Shown here piece by piece: positions 8,455 to 16,049 of a DNA stretch of 64,000 nucleotides; positions within the stretch are counted from its first letter, which is position 1, and each line of letters starts with the position of its first letter. Both the position numbers and the translations under genes were made by a program. Location: contig NZ_SJZJ01000003.1 of assembly GCF_004337475.1 (NCBI RefSeq), positions 1-64,000 on the forward strand. The letters are read 5' to 3'. The stretch comes from Nocardioides jejuensis (GTDB taxonomy: Bacteria > Actinomycetota > Actinomycetes > Propionibacteriales > Nocardioidaceae). The notes under the pieces are model-generated. The model searched no databases. It was not told the DNA's origin and saw nothing but the letters and a program-made list of their open reading frames with translations.

Positions 8455-9647
8455 GGCTGCACCAGCTCGCCGGCGCGGGCCACGATCCGGCCGCCCTTGA
8501 CCACGAGCTCGCGGCGCGGGCGGGCGACGACCGCCTCGGCCGGCGTACGGGCGTCGACGAGGGAGAAGTCGGCGCGGCAGCCGGGCGCGAGGCCGTAGTC
8601 AGCGACCCCGAGGACGGCAGCGGCGCCGTACGTCGCGGTGTCGAGCGCGAGCTCGATGTCCTCGTCGCGGCGGAGCCAGGTGCGGTACGCCACGTGCATC
8701 GCGCGCTCCAGCATGTCGCCGTTGCCGAACGGGCCCCACAGGTCGCGGATGCCGTCGCTGCCGCTGGCGACAGTGACGCCGTGCGAGCGCATCTCGGCGA
8801 GCGGCGGGACGGCGACGTCGTACACGGCTGCGGTGACGAGGGCGACGCCCGCGTCGCCGAGGCGCTTGGCGAGGTGCCCGCGCTCGGAGTCGGTCAGGTC
8901 GCCGAGGGAGTCGGCGTGGCTGATCGCGACCTTGCCCTGCAGCCCGAAGGCGACGGTGCGCTCGATGACCAGGCCGAACTGCCAGGCGCCGAGCGTGCCG
9001 CCGTCGTGGAGGTGGATGTCCATGCGGGCGTCGTGCCGCGCGGCGAGGTCGAACATCGCGTCGAGCTGCCGGACCGGGTCACCGTCGACGCCGGCCGGGT
9101 CGATGCCGCCGAGGGTGGTGGCCCCGGCGCTGAGCGCCTCGTCGAGGAGCTCGAGGGTGCCCGGACGCCGGAGCACGCCGTCCTGCGGGAAGGCGACCTG
9201 CTCGACGTCGATGATGCCCGCGACCGCAGCGGCGGCCTTGGCGACGGCCTCGATTCCCTCGAGGCCGATGCCGGGGTCGACGTCGGTGTGGGTGCGGACG
9301 CGGGCCGTGCCGAGCGTCGCCATGTGACGCAGGAGCGCGGTCGCGTTGTCGGCGCTCGGCAGGCCGAGCGCGGCACGCTGCGTTCGCTCGTGGGCGATCC
9401 GGTCGACCAGTCGCGCGCCGGCGGTGTGCGGCACCCACGGCCCGCCCCACAGGGTCTTGTCGACATGACAGTGCGCATCGATCAGGCCGGGTACGACGAG
9501 GAGGCCGCGAGCGTCCTCGACCGGGACGCCGTCGGGGGCGGACAACCCACGGGCGACGGCCGCGATCGCTCCGTCGCGGACGAGCACGTCCACGGTCTGC
9601 GTCGGCTGGCTGGCCAGGCGCACCTCGCGGAGAAGGAGATCGGTCAT
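8451..9647 (-). CDS. Amidohydrolase family protein (cytosine deaminase-like)
   Basis: First gene of the operon, 398 residues. It belongs to the metal-dependent amidohydrolase superfamily. The metal-binding HxH is at His59/His61 (IDAHCHVDKT), further ligands are expected in MDIHLHD and ISHADS, and the catalytic Asp lies in SGSDGIRD. The layout follows the cytosine deaminase/AtzC/N-acyl-amidohydrolase branch. The usual HxDE motif of bacterial cytosine deaminase reads HLHD here, so cytosine should not be assumed as substrate. It is cytoplasmic and hydrolytic. A divergent GntR gene lies 167 bases upstream. Confidence 0.85.
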   Translation of the reverse strand: MTDLLLREVRLASQPTQTVDVLVRDGAIAAVARGLSAPDGVPVEDARGLLVVPGLIDAHCHVDKTLWGGPWVPHTAGARLVDRIAHERTQRAALGLPSADNATALLRHMATLGTARVRTHTDVDPGIGLEGIEAVAKAAAAVAGIIDVEQVAFPQDGVLRRPGTLELLDEALSAGATTLGGIDPAGVDGDPVRQLDAMFDLAARHDARMDIHLHDGGTLGAWQFGLVIERTVAFGLQGKVAISHADSLGDLTDSERGHLAKRLGDAGVALVTAAVYDVAVPPLAEMRSHGVTVASGSDGIRDLWGPFGNGDMLERAMHVAYRTWLRRDEDIELALDTATYGAAAVLGVADYGLAPGCRADFSLVDARTPAEAVVARPRRELVVKGGRIVARAGELVQP

Positions 9648-9675
9648 GCGCTGCTCCGTTTGGTAGGTGGTAGAC

Positions 9676-9683
9676 GGTATACC
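9676..9683. promoter_or_regulatory. Candidate GntR operator GGTATACC
   Basis: An 8-base perfect palindrome, GGTATACC, sits 29 bases upstream of the amidohydrolase ATG in the divergent spacer. FadR/VanR-type GntR proteins commonly bind short palindromes of the form TGGTATACCA, and the encoded regulator next door is of that type. It is well placed to block the operon promoter. Assignment is by position and motif only. Confidence 0.5.
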
Positions 9684-9764
9684 ATAAGGCGTCCGTTAGG
9701 GTTGTGACCAGACTCCCGACAGGGGCGCTCCGGAGAAACCGGCTGTGAGCGGCATCTGTCTGGG

Positions 9765-9781
9765 GACGCGGACACCGCGTC
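9765..9781. promoter_or_regulatory. Inverted repeat before the GntR gene
   Basis: GACGCGG-ACA-CCGCGTC is a perfect 7+3+7 dyad, 33 bases before the TTG start of the GntR regulator and just upstream of its ribosome site. It could be an autoregulatory operator or a leader hairpin. Confidence 0.35.
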
Positions 9782-9814
9782 TGGGATCACGGACGCGACA
9801 GAGAAGGGGAGACC

Positions 9815-10486
9815 TTGACAGTCGAGAACGGCGCCGTCAGCGCCCGTTACCGGTCGCTGAAGGACCTCACCTGCGAGGACCTGCGCACGCGGATCGTCGA
9901 CGGCCGGCTCGCACCCGGCGAGCGCCTGGTCGAGCGCGACCTGGCCGAGCAGCTCGAGGTCTCCCGGATCGTCGTGCGCGAGGCGATCGCGCACCTGGTC
10001 AGCGAGGGCCTCGCCGTGACCCTCCCCCGCCGCGGCGCCCAGGTCGCCCCTCTCGACGTCGACGACGTGAGCAACCTCTTCGACATCCGCGTCGCGCTCG
10101 ACGCCCTCGCTGCACGGACGGCCGCCAAGCGGCGTACCGACGACGACCTCGCCGCCCTCGACCGCGCGCTTCGCGCGGCGGGCGAGGCGACCGCAGCCGG
10201 GGATCACGACCGGGCCGCCCAGCTCAACGCCGACTTCCACGACCTGCTCATGGACGCCGCGCACAACCCGCAGCTGGCAGTGCTGCACCGCTCGATCAGC
10301 GGTCAGGTGCGCCGCGTCTTCCGGATCACCCAGGACGTCGCTCCCGAGCAGCTCCACCACGAGCACGAGGACCTGCTCGCCGCCGTCCGTGCCGGTGACA
10401 GCCGGGCTGCCGCGCGCGCGGCGACGCACCACGTCGAGTCGGCGCGCGCGGGCGCGCTGGAGCGACTGCGCGCACTCCGGGCCTGA
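9815..10486 (+). CDS. GntR family transcriptional regulator (FadR subfamily, FCD domain)
   Basis: A 223-residue DNA-binding protein. The N-terminal winged helix-turn-helix (about residues 10-75) contains RLVERDLAEQLEVSRIVVRE. The C-terminal all-helical FCD ligand domain (about 85-215) shows NLFDIRVALDALAARTA and later histidines (NADFHDLL, HHEHEDLL, THH) of the kind that bind a metal and a carboxylate ligand in this group. The start is TTG 9815, supported by GAGAAGGGGA at 9801-9810. It is divergent from the amidohydrolase/transporter operon and is most likely its repressor, relieved by a substrate or intermediate. Confidence 0.9.
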   Translation: MTVENGAVSARYRSLKDLTCEDLRTRIVDGRLAPGERLVERDLAEQLEVSRIVVREAIAHLVSEGLAVTLPRRGAQVAPLDVDDVSNLFDIRVALDALAARTAAKRRTDDDLAALDRALRAAGEATAAGDHDRAAQLNADFHDLLMDAAHNPQLAVLHRSISGQVRRVFRITQDVAPEQLHHEHEDLLAAVRAGDSRAAARAATHHVESARAGALERLRALRA

Positions 10487-10551
10487 CCCGGCTCCCCCAC
10501 CGCTCCGCCGAATCCCTTCCGGAGACGCCCCGGACGGCATACTTTCCGTCC

Positions 10552-12132
10552 GTGACCGATCGCTCCGCCCGCTGGCTCCTCTCGTGGACCGCCGCTCTCG
10601 CCGGCCTGTTCCTGCTGCTCGGCGTCCTCGTGACCGCCGGCTGGGGGCCGCTGGTCGACGCCGACCGCTCGGTGAGCCATGCAGTGGCGCGCCTCGTCGA
10701 CGGGACGGACTGGGCGATCACGGGGCTGCACTGGTTCGAGCTGGTGACCGACACGCTGGCCGCCGAGATCACGGCGGTCGTCGGGGCCCTGCTGATCTGG
10801 TCGAAGGGCCACCCCCGCGCGGGCCTCTACTTCGCGATGGTCAACGCGGGCACGATCATCTCGACCCAGGTGCTGAAGCCGGTCTTCGACCGTGACCGCC
10901 CCGAGTGGCAGGTCGCCTCGGACCTGCTGCACAACGCGGCGTACCCCTCCGGGCACTCGGCCTGGGCAGCCTCGATCGCCGGCTCGCTCGCCGTTCTCGT
11001 GTCGATGCTGGTCCGCAAGGCCCCCGTGCGCCGCGTCATGTACGCCGCCCTGCTGCTCTCGGTCCTCGCCATCGGCGCCGACCGGATCCTGCTGGGTCGC
11101 CACTTCCTGACCGACGTCCTGGGCGGCGCGCTGCTCGGCGCGATCTGGGTACTCGGCGTCCTGGCGTTCTACTCCCCGGTCCCGCGCGGGCACGCGCGCC
11201 GGCTCGAGCCGCTGCTGGCCACGACCCCCTCGGGCAAGCGCGACCTGCACGTCGTTCTCAACCCGATCAAGGTCGAGTCGGTGGAGTCGTTCAAGGACGT
11301 CGTCGCGCAGATGGCCGCCGAGTCGGGCTGGAGCGAGCCCGTCTGGCACCACACCACCGCTGACGACTCCGGCACCGGGCAGGCGCACGACGCCTCCATC
11401 GCAGGCGCCGACCTCGTCCTGGTCTGTGGCGGCGACGGCACCGTCCGCGAGGTCTGCGCCGAGCTCGCCGGCACCGGCATCCCGGTCGGCATCGTCCCGG
11501 CCGGCACCGGCAACCTGCTGGGCCGCAACCTGTCGCTGCCGCTGTACTTCCGCTCCGCGATCGACGTCGCGCTCAACGGCCAGGACAAGGCGATCGACAT
11601 GGTCGCGCTGTCCGGTGACGGCGTCGAGAACACGTCGTTCCTCGTGATGGCCGGGATGGGCTTCGACGCCGCGATCATGGAGGGCGTCAACGAGGACATC
11701 AAGAAGAAGGTCGGCTGGATCGCCTACGTGCTCTCCGCGCTCAAGGCGCTGATGTTCCCGGCGATGAAGCTCGAGATCTCCGTCGACAGCGGCGAGTTCA
11801 CCTCGCACCGTGCCCGCACGGTCGTCATCGGCAACGTCGGCTACCTCCAGGGCGGCATGCCGCTCATCCCGAACGCCGCCATCGACGACGGCCAGCTCGA
11901 CGTGGTGCTGCTCTACCCGAAGAAGTTCCTGTCGTGGCTGCCGCTCGCCTTCAAGGTGCTGACCAAGCAGAAGCGCAGCGACTCCTCACTGACCCGCTTC
12001 ACCGGCACCCGCGTCGTGGTGCGCTCCGCGGTCGAGGTGCCCCGCCAGATCGACGGCGACATCATCAGCTCCGGCAAGGAACTGGTCTGCGAGACCGTGC
12101 ACGGGCGCCTGCTCGTCCGCGTCCCGCGCTGA
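10552..12132 (+). CDS. PAP2 phosphatase fused to a diacylglycerol/sphingosine-type lipid kinase
   Basis: A 526-residue two-domain protein. Residues 1 to about 215 form a membrane PAP2 domain with all three phosphatase motifs: K109-x6-R116-P117, PSGH (132-135) and R178-x5-H184-x3-D188. Residues about 230-526 form a cytoplasmic DAGK catalytic domain starting at VVLNP, with GGDGT (293-297) and PAGTGN (316-321). One half should remove a phosphate from a lipid phosphate and the other add one to a lipid, so the protein may control the phosphatidate/diacylglycerol or polyprenyl-phosphate balance. The start is GTG 10552. Family 1 repeats begin 4 bases after the stop. Confidence 0.9.
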   Translation: MTDRSARWLLSWTAALAGLFLLLGVLVTAGWGPLVDADRSVSHAVARLVDGTDWAITGLHWFELVTDTLAAEITAVVGALLIWSKGHPRAGLYFAMVNAGTIISTQVLKPVFDRDRPEWQVASDLLHNAAYPSGHSAWAASIAGSLAVLVSMLVRKAPVRRVMYAALLLSVLAIGADRILLGRHFLTDVLGGALLGAIWVLGVLAFYSPVPRGHARRLEPLLATTPSGKRDLHVVLNPIKVESVESFKDVVAQMAAESGWSEPVWHHTTADDSGTGQAHDASIAGADLVLVCGGDGTVREVCAELAGTGIPVGIVPAGTGNLLGRNLSLPLYFRSAIDVALNGQDKAIDMVALSGDGVENTSFLVMAGMGFDAAIMEGVNEDIKKKVGWIAYVLSALKALMFPAMKLEISVDSGEFTSHRARTVVIGNVGYLQGGMPLIPNAAIDDGQLDVVLLYPKKFLSWLPLAFKVLTKQKRSDSSLTRFTGTRVVVRSAVEVPRQIDGDIISSGKELVCETVHGRLLVRVPR

Positions 12133-12136
12133 CACC

Positions 12137-12213
12137 GAGACCCGGGTTTTGGCGTGCCGAAACCCGGGTTTTGGCGTGCCGAAACCCGGGTTTTGCCGCG
12201 TCGAATCGCGGGT
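12137..12213. repeat. Family 1 repeat, locus a: 22-bp units centred on CCCGGG
   Basis: CCCGGG cores lie at 12141, 12163 and 12185, exactly 22 bases apart. A degenerate fourth unit (CGCGGG) is at 12207. The unit reads GAAACCCGGGTTTTGGCG and then TGCC or CGTC. The array occupies the whole gap between the convergent PAP2-kinase and DUF4446 genes. Matching trimers occur at 15566, 26297 and 59591. Confidence 0.9.
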
Positions 12214-12218
12214 TGTGG

Positions 12219-12623
12219 TCAGCCGCGGGCGGCGCTGAGCGCCTCGTCCTCTTCCGGGGACAGCGGCTGGTCGCACGTCCACTCCGCGACCGACTTGGCG
12301 TACGTCCGCGCCTCGCTCCGGCCGTGGATCGAGGTGAGGACGACGCCGTTGCCGTCGTCGTCCGCCAGTGCGAGCGACCACGACAGGTGGCCGCCCATGT
12401 CACCGAACGCGTCGTAGCGGACCACCGAGAGGTGCTTGAGCGCATAGCCGCCCTCGGCGCGCAGCGCGGCGACCTCCTGGCGCAGGCCCTGGACGTCCTC
12501 GGGCAGCGGGTTGTGCGGCGTACCGACGGGGGTCTCGGGCCGCGCGCCGCGGCGCAGGGCAACGACCGCCACCGCCAGCGCGGCGACGGCGACGAGCAGG
12601 GCGAGGATCGCGACGACGTTCAC
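12219..12623 (-). CDS. DUF4446 family protein
   Basis: A 134-residue protein with one N-terminal membrane helix (VVAILALLVAVAALAVAVVA), a short coiled coil (DVQGLRQEVAALRAE), and the conserved DUF4446 core LSVVRYDAFGDMGGHLSWS followed by LTSIHGR. The family is widespread in Firmicutes and Actinobacteria and has no established function. The start is GTG 12623. It is divergent from the Gdt1-type transporter gene and convergent with the lipid kinase fusion. Confidence 0.85.
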   Translation of the reverse strand: MNVVAILALLVAVAALAVAVVALRRGARPETPVGTPHNPLPEDVQGLRQEVAALRAEGGYALKHLSVVRYDAFGDMGGHLSWSLALADDDGNGVVLTSIHGRSEARTYAKSVAEWTCDQPLSPEEDEALSAARG

Positions 12624-12694
12624 GGGCGGCAGCCTAATGGCGCAGGGCCGTGATGCCGGGGAGGCCTCCGGCGCTCCCTACACTTGGTCCCACC

Positions 12695-13303
12695 ATGGAT
12701 CTTGCAGTCATCGCCCTGACCTTCGGCACCGTCTTCCTCATCGAGCTCCCCGACAAGACCATGCTGGCGACCCTCGTGCTGAGCACCCGGTTCCGCCCGC
12801 TCCTGGTGTGGATCGGCGTGAGCTGCGCGTTCGCCGTGCACATGGCGATCGCCGTCGGCCTCGGCAAGGTCGTGGCCTTCCTGCCCGAGGAGGCCGTCAA
12901 GGGCGGCACCGCGGCCCTCTTCCTGGTCGGCGCGTTCCTGCTGCTGCGCGAGGCGCGCACAGCCGACGCCGACGAGGCCGAGACCGAGGCGGAGTACGCC
13001 GCCAAGGCCGACGCCGCGGGCACGCGTCGCGGGGCCTGGGCCACGGTCGTGACCTGCTTCCTGGTGCTCTTCACCGCCGAGTGGGGCGACCTGTCGCAGC
13101 TGCTCGTGCTCTCGCTCGCAGCCAAGTACGACGCGCCGTTCTCCGTCTTCAGCGGGGCCACGGCAGCCCTGGTCTGCGTCGCCGGACTGGCGGTGCTCGT
13201 CGGCCGCTGGCTGCTGGCCCGGATCAAGCTCAGCACGCTGCACTACGTCGGGGCGGGGATCTGCCTCCTGCTCGCGGCGATCACCGTCTACGAGCTGGTC
13301 TGA
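12695..13303 (+). CDS. TMEM165/GDT1 (UPF0016) family transporter
   Basis: A 203-residue membrane protein with about six or seven helices arranged as an internal two-fold repeat. Each half carries the family cation motif E-x-G/P-D-[KR/L]-[TS]: ELPDKT near residue 16 and EWGDLS near residue 130. The family exchanges Mn2+ or Ca2+ for protons. The ATG at 12695 puts the first motif in the first helix, as in homologues. A more upstream in-frame ATG at 12650 would add 15 unrelated residues. The loop between the halves is acidic (DADEAETEAEY). Confidence 0.9.
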   Translation: MDLAVIALTFGTVFLIELPDKTMLATLVLSTRFRPLLVWIGVSCAFAVHMAIAVGLGKVVAFLPEEAVKGGTAALFLVGAFLLLREARTADADEAETEAEYAAKADAAGTRRGAWATVVTCFLVLFTAEWGDLSQLLVLSLAAKYDAPFSVFSGATAALVCVAGLAVLVGRWLLARIKLSTLHYVGAGICLLLAAITVYELV

Positions 13304-13353
13304 GCGTCGTTCATAACGATTGCGTCACGAAAAAAGGCTCAGGAAATGTGAAA

Positions 13354-13393
13354 GCCCGGTCGTTGTCGACGGGGGATACAACAACGACCGGGC
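13354..13393. terminator. Strong hairpin between convergent genes, A/T-rich flanks
   Basis: GCCCGGTCGTTGT (13354-13366) pairs perfectly with ACAACGACCGGGC (13381-13393) over a 14-base loop. The left flank is A-rich (GAAAAAAGG, AAATGTGAAA), so on the minus strand the hairpin is followed by a T-rich stretch. It therefore fits a terminator for the GDPD gene. It may also end the Gdt1-type gene from the other side. Confidence 0.6.
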
Positions 13394-13438
13394 AAGAGAA
13401 AGATAGGCGGTTGACGGTCCAGACCGCAACAACCGTTG

Positions 13439-14215
13439 TCATTTCCGCCCGAGAAGTCGCAACATCAAGTCCGGCTTGTCCGAGATGACCGCTTCCACGC
13501 CGAGGTCCTGACAGATCCGGAGGTTGGCCTCGGTGTTGACCGTCCACACGTGCATGCGCCGGCCCTCGCGGGCCAGGTGCTCCCCCAGCCCGGGGTGGAG
13601 CTTGAGCTGCTTGATGCCCGGGCCGATGATCCAGTCCTTCGGCACGACCGGCCGCAGCACGGGCCAGTGGTGGGCCTTCTCGACGAGCTGCACCATGCGC
13701 AGGTCGGGCGCCAGACGGTGCGCCCGCAGCAGCGCGGTGTGCGAGAAGCTCATCACCCGCACCGGCGACTTCTTGCCCGCCCAGCCGAACTCCCGCAACG
13801 TCTCGATGAGTCGCTTCTCCACCAGTCCGCCGTAGCGCGTCGGGTGCTTGGTCTCGATCGCCAGCTCCACGGGGCGGCCGTAGTCCGCGACCGTCGCGAG
13901 CAGCGTGCGCAGCGTCAGCACGCCACCGAGCGCGGGATCCAGGTCGGGCGCCTCGTCGTCGAGGTCCGACCACGGCTTCTTCCAGCTCGCGAAGTCGAGC
14001 TCGGACAGCTCGCTGAGCTCCATGCGCGACACGACGCCCTTGTCCCCCGCCGTACGCCGGAGGTCGCGGTCGTGCACGCAGACCAGATGCCCGTCCGCGC
14101 TCAGGCGTACGTCGCACTCGAGGGCGTCCGCGCCCACCTCCAGGGCCTCGATGTAGGCACCGAGTGTGTGTTCCGCGATCTCTGCACTAGCACCGCGATG
14201 AGCCACGACCTCCAT
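13439..14215 (-). CDS. Glycerophosphodiester phosphodiesterase
   Basis: About 258 residues with the GDPD TIM-barrel signature. It has VVAHRGAS at the N-terminus, EHTLGAY, then ALECDVRLSADGHLVCVHD, which together carry the catalytic histidines and metal-binding Glu/Asp. There is no clear signal peptide, so it is likely cytoplasmic and cleaves glycerophosphodiesters to glycerol-3-phosphate plus an alcohol. The start is uncertain between ATG 14215 (used here) and GTG 14230. It follows the AAA ATPase gene on the same strand after about 70 bases. Confidence 0.9.
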   Translation of the reverse strand: MEVVAHRGASAEIAEHTLGAYIEALEVGADALECDVRLSADGHLVCVHDRDLRRTAGDKGVVSRMELSELSELDFASWKKPWSDLDDEAPDLDPALGGVLTLRTLLATVADYGRPVELAIETKHPTRYGGLVEKRLIETLREFGWAGKKSPVRVMSFSHTALLRAHRLAPDLRMVQLVEKAHHWPVLRPVVPKDWIIGPGIKQLKLHPGLGEHLAREGRRMHVWTVNTEANLRICQDLGVEAVISDKPDLMLRLLGRK

Positions 14216-14284
14216 GGCCAGATCTTGCACCGCAACGCGCCCGGTCCGCCCCGTTTTGCGACGACGACGCGCCGCGAAAGTGCG

Positions 14285-15499
14285 TCAGTCGAGCTCGATC
14301 AGGTACCGCCCGAAGTGCGGGACCGTGAACGCGATCAAGCCGCGTTCGGCGGAGTAGATCAGGCCCTTCTTCAGCAGCGCGTCACGGGCGGGCGAGAGCG
14401 ACTGCGGCTTCTTGCCGAGCTGGATCGCCACGTCCGCGGTCGCGACCGAGCCGATGTCGTCGATGCGGCCCTGCCCGGTCGCGGCCATCTCGACGGCGAC
14501 GTCGGCCATCGCCCGGAGGTACTCCCGCTCCCCCGGCGTCGCCCGCTCGTAGCGCGAGCCGAAGAAGCCGACCGCGAGCTCGGCCTCGGCGGCCGGGGCG
14601 GCGACCTTCACGTCGTCCACGGTGATCGGCGACTGCGGCGCGAGGTCCCAGACCTCCTTGCCGTAGGCCTGGATGAAATACGGGTAGCCGCCCGTCGCGG
14701 CGTACATCGCCGCCAGCGCGTCCTCGGTGTACGCCGCGTCCTCGTCGTCGGCGGGCCGGCTCAGCGCCGCATCCGCCGCGTCGCGCGAGAGCCGGTCGAT
14801 GCGCTGGTAGCGGAAGAGCCGCTCGCTGTAGGACTTGCTCGCGGAGAGCACCGCGGGAAGGTGCGGCAGGCCGGCGCCCACGACGATGATCGGCAGCCCG
14901 GACTGGCTGATCTCGTGACAGGCCGCGCAGAGCGCCGAGATGTCGTCCGGCCCGAGGTCCTGCATCTCGTCGATGAAGACCGCGACGCCGCGGCCGACGT
15001 CCGCCGCGAGGCCGCCGACATCGGTGAAGAGCTCGACGAGGTCGATCTCGATGTCGCCCGAATCCGCGCGGCCCTTGCGGGCGGGCACGTCGATGCCGGG
15101 GTTCCACATCTCCTTGAGCGTCGCCTTCGGGCCGGCGTCGCGCTGCGCGAACGCGCGCAGGACACCCAGCACGTGGTGCACCGACTCCTCGTCGGAGTGC
15201 CCGAGCTCGCGGATCGCCTGGTGCAGAGCCGAGCTCAGCGGCCGACGCAGCCCCTGATCGGGGCGGGCCTCCAGCTTGCCGGTGCCCCACCGCTTGCGCA
15301 CGGCAGCCGACCGCAGCGCGTTGAGCAGCACCGTCTTGCCGACACCGCGCAGGCCGGTGAGCACCATCGACCGCTCGGGACGGCCGCGGGAGATGCGCTC
15401 CAGCACGACATCGAACGCCGCCAGCTGCTCGTCACGTCCCGCAAGCTCGGGCGGGCGCTGGCCGGCGCCGGGGGCATAGGGGTTCCTGATCGGGTCCAC
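14285..15499 (-). CDS. Orc1-like AAA ATPase with C-terminal winged helix
   Basis: A 404-residue P-loop protein. Walker A is GLRGVGKT (49-56) and Walker B is VAVFIDEMQDL (near 170). A sensor-type region GLPIIVVGAG follows. A C-terminal helix-turn-helix/winged segment contains VATADVAIQLGKKPQSLSPARDALLKKGL. The layout resembles Orc1/Cdc6-like or MalT/STAND-type ATPases that couple nucleotide binding to DNA or partner binding. No effector or toxin gene is adjacent, so its role is open. The region upstream of its ATG holds a family 1 repeat. Confidence 0.8.
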   Translation of the reverse strand: MDPIRNPYAPGAGQRPPELAGRDEQLAAFDVVLERISRGRPERSMVLTGLRGVGKTVLLNALRSAAVRKRWGTGKLEARPDQGLRRPLSSALHQAIRELGHSDEESVHHVLGVLRAFAQRDAGPKATLKEMWNPGIDVPARKGRADSGDIEIDLVELFTDVGGLAADVGRGVAVFIDEMQDLGPDDISALCAACHEISQSGLPIIVVGAGLPHLPAVLSASKSYSERLFRYQRIDRLSRDAADAALSRPADDEDAAYTEDALAAMYAATGGYPYFIQAYGKEVWDLAPQSPITVDDVKVAAPAAEAELAVGFFGSRYERATPGEREYLRAMADVAVEMAATGQGRIDDIGSVATADVAIQLGKKPQSLSPARDALLKKGLIYSAERGLIAFTVPHFGRYLIELD

Positions 15500-15565
15500 G
15501 ATGTGACGGTATCGGGGTTTCTAGGGCTCGCCCTAGATTGACCTAGCGTGTCGCATCGATCCGCC

Positions 15566-15622
15566 AGAACCCGGGACTCGACGCGCGAAAACCCGGGTCT
15601 CGGGCCGTTAAAACCCGGGTCT
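15566..15622. repeat. Family 1 repeat, locus b: 22-bp trimer centred on CCCGGG
   Basis: CCCGGG cores are at 15570, 15592 and 15614, again exactly 22 bases apart. The segments between them are more diverged than at the other loci (ACTCGACGCGCGAAAA, TCTCGGGCCGTTAAAA). The trimer lies between two genes on the same strand: the end of the 87-residue gene and the start of the AAA ATPase gene. Confidence 0.85.
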
Positions 15623-15627
15623 CGGGG

Positions 15628-15891
15628 TCAGCCGGCGTCGGAAAGCCGGGCCGCGCGACGCTGGTCAAGCGCCACGGAGTACGACGCGTCCAGCCCCGCG
15701 CGCAGCACGTCGATCAGGTCCGGCACCTCGTCGATCGCGAGCCGGAACGTGCCCGCGCACGTCGTGTCGCGCCACAGCGAGAGGACGACCAGCCCCGCCT
15801 CGTGGTGCCACGTCACCCGCAGCGCGCGCGAGGGCGACCGGGCGTCGAGGTAGATCTCGCCCGTCAGCGGAAGCGGTGTGACCGGGGGCAC
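15628..15891 (-). CDS. Small conserved hypothetical protein
   Basis: An 87-residue protein with no signal peptide or membrane helix. It is a compact mixed beta/alpha sequence with TWHHEAGLVVLSLWRDTTCAGTF in pieces, and a helical C-terminus containing VPDLIDVLRAGLD. Codon use fits a real gene, and the start is probably GTG 15891. Such small proteins are common in this phylum, but I do not recognise a characterised family. Its stop lies 6 bases beyond the repeat array b. Confidence 0.6.
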   Translation of the reverse strand: MPPVTPLPLTGEIYLDARSPSRALRVTWHHEAGLVVLSLWRDTTCAGTFRLAIDEVPDLIDVLRAGLDASYSVALDQRRAARLSDAG

Positions 15892-16049
15892 CTCACCATG
15901 ATGCGCCTGCCCCGGTCACCGGCACCAGCATCGGCGCCGCCCTCACAGATCGGGGCGAGCCGGATCAATCGGGCAACACACCCCGATGACGCGCCGATCA
16001 CACCGCCCGGAGTGGAGTGCGCGGACCGATCTCGTGGATCATTCCGAGC

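Noticed and set aside
12137..12213. CRISPR array
   Set aside because: The 22-bp units are contiguous with no unique spacers, they occur as trimers at several loci, and no cas genes are present.
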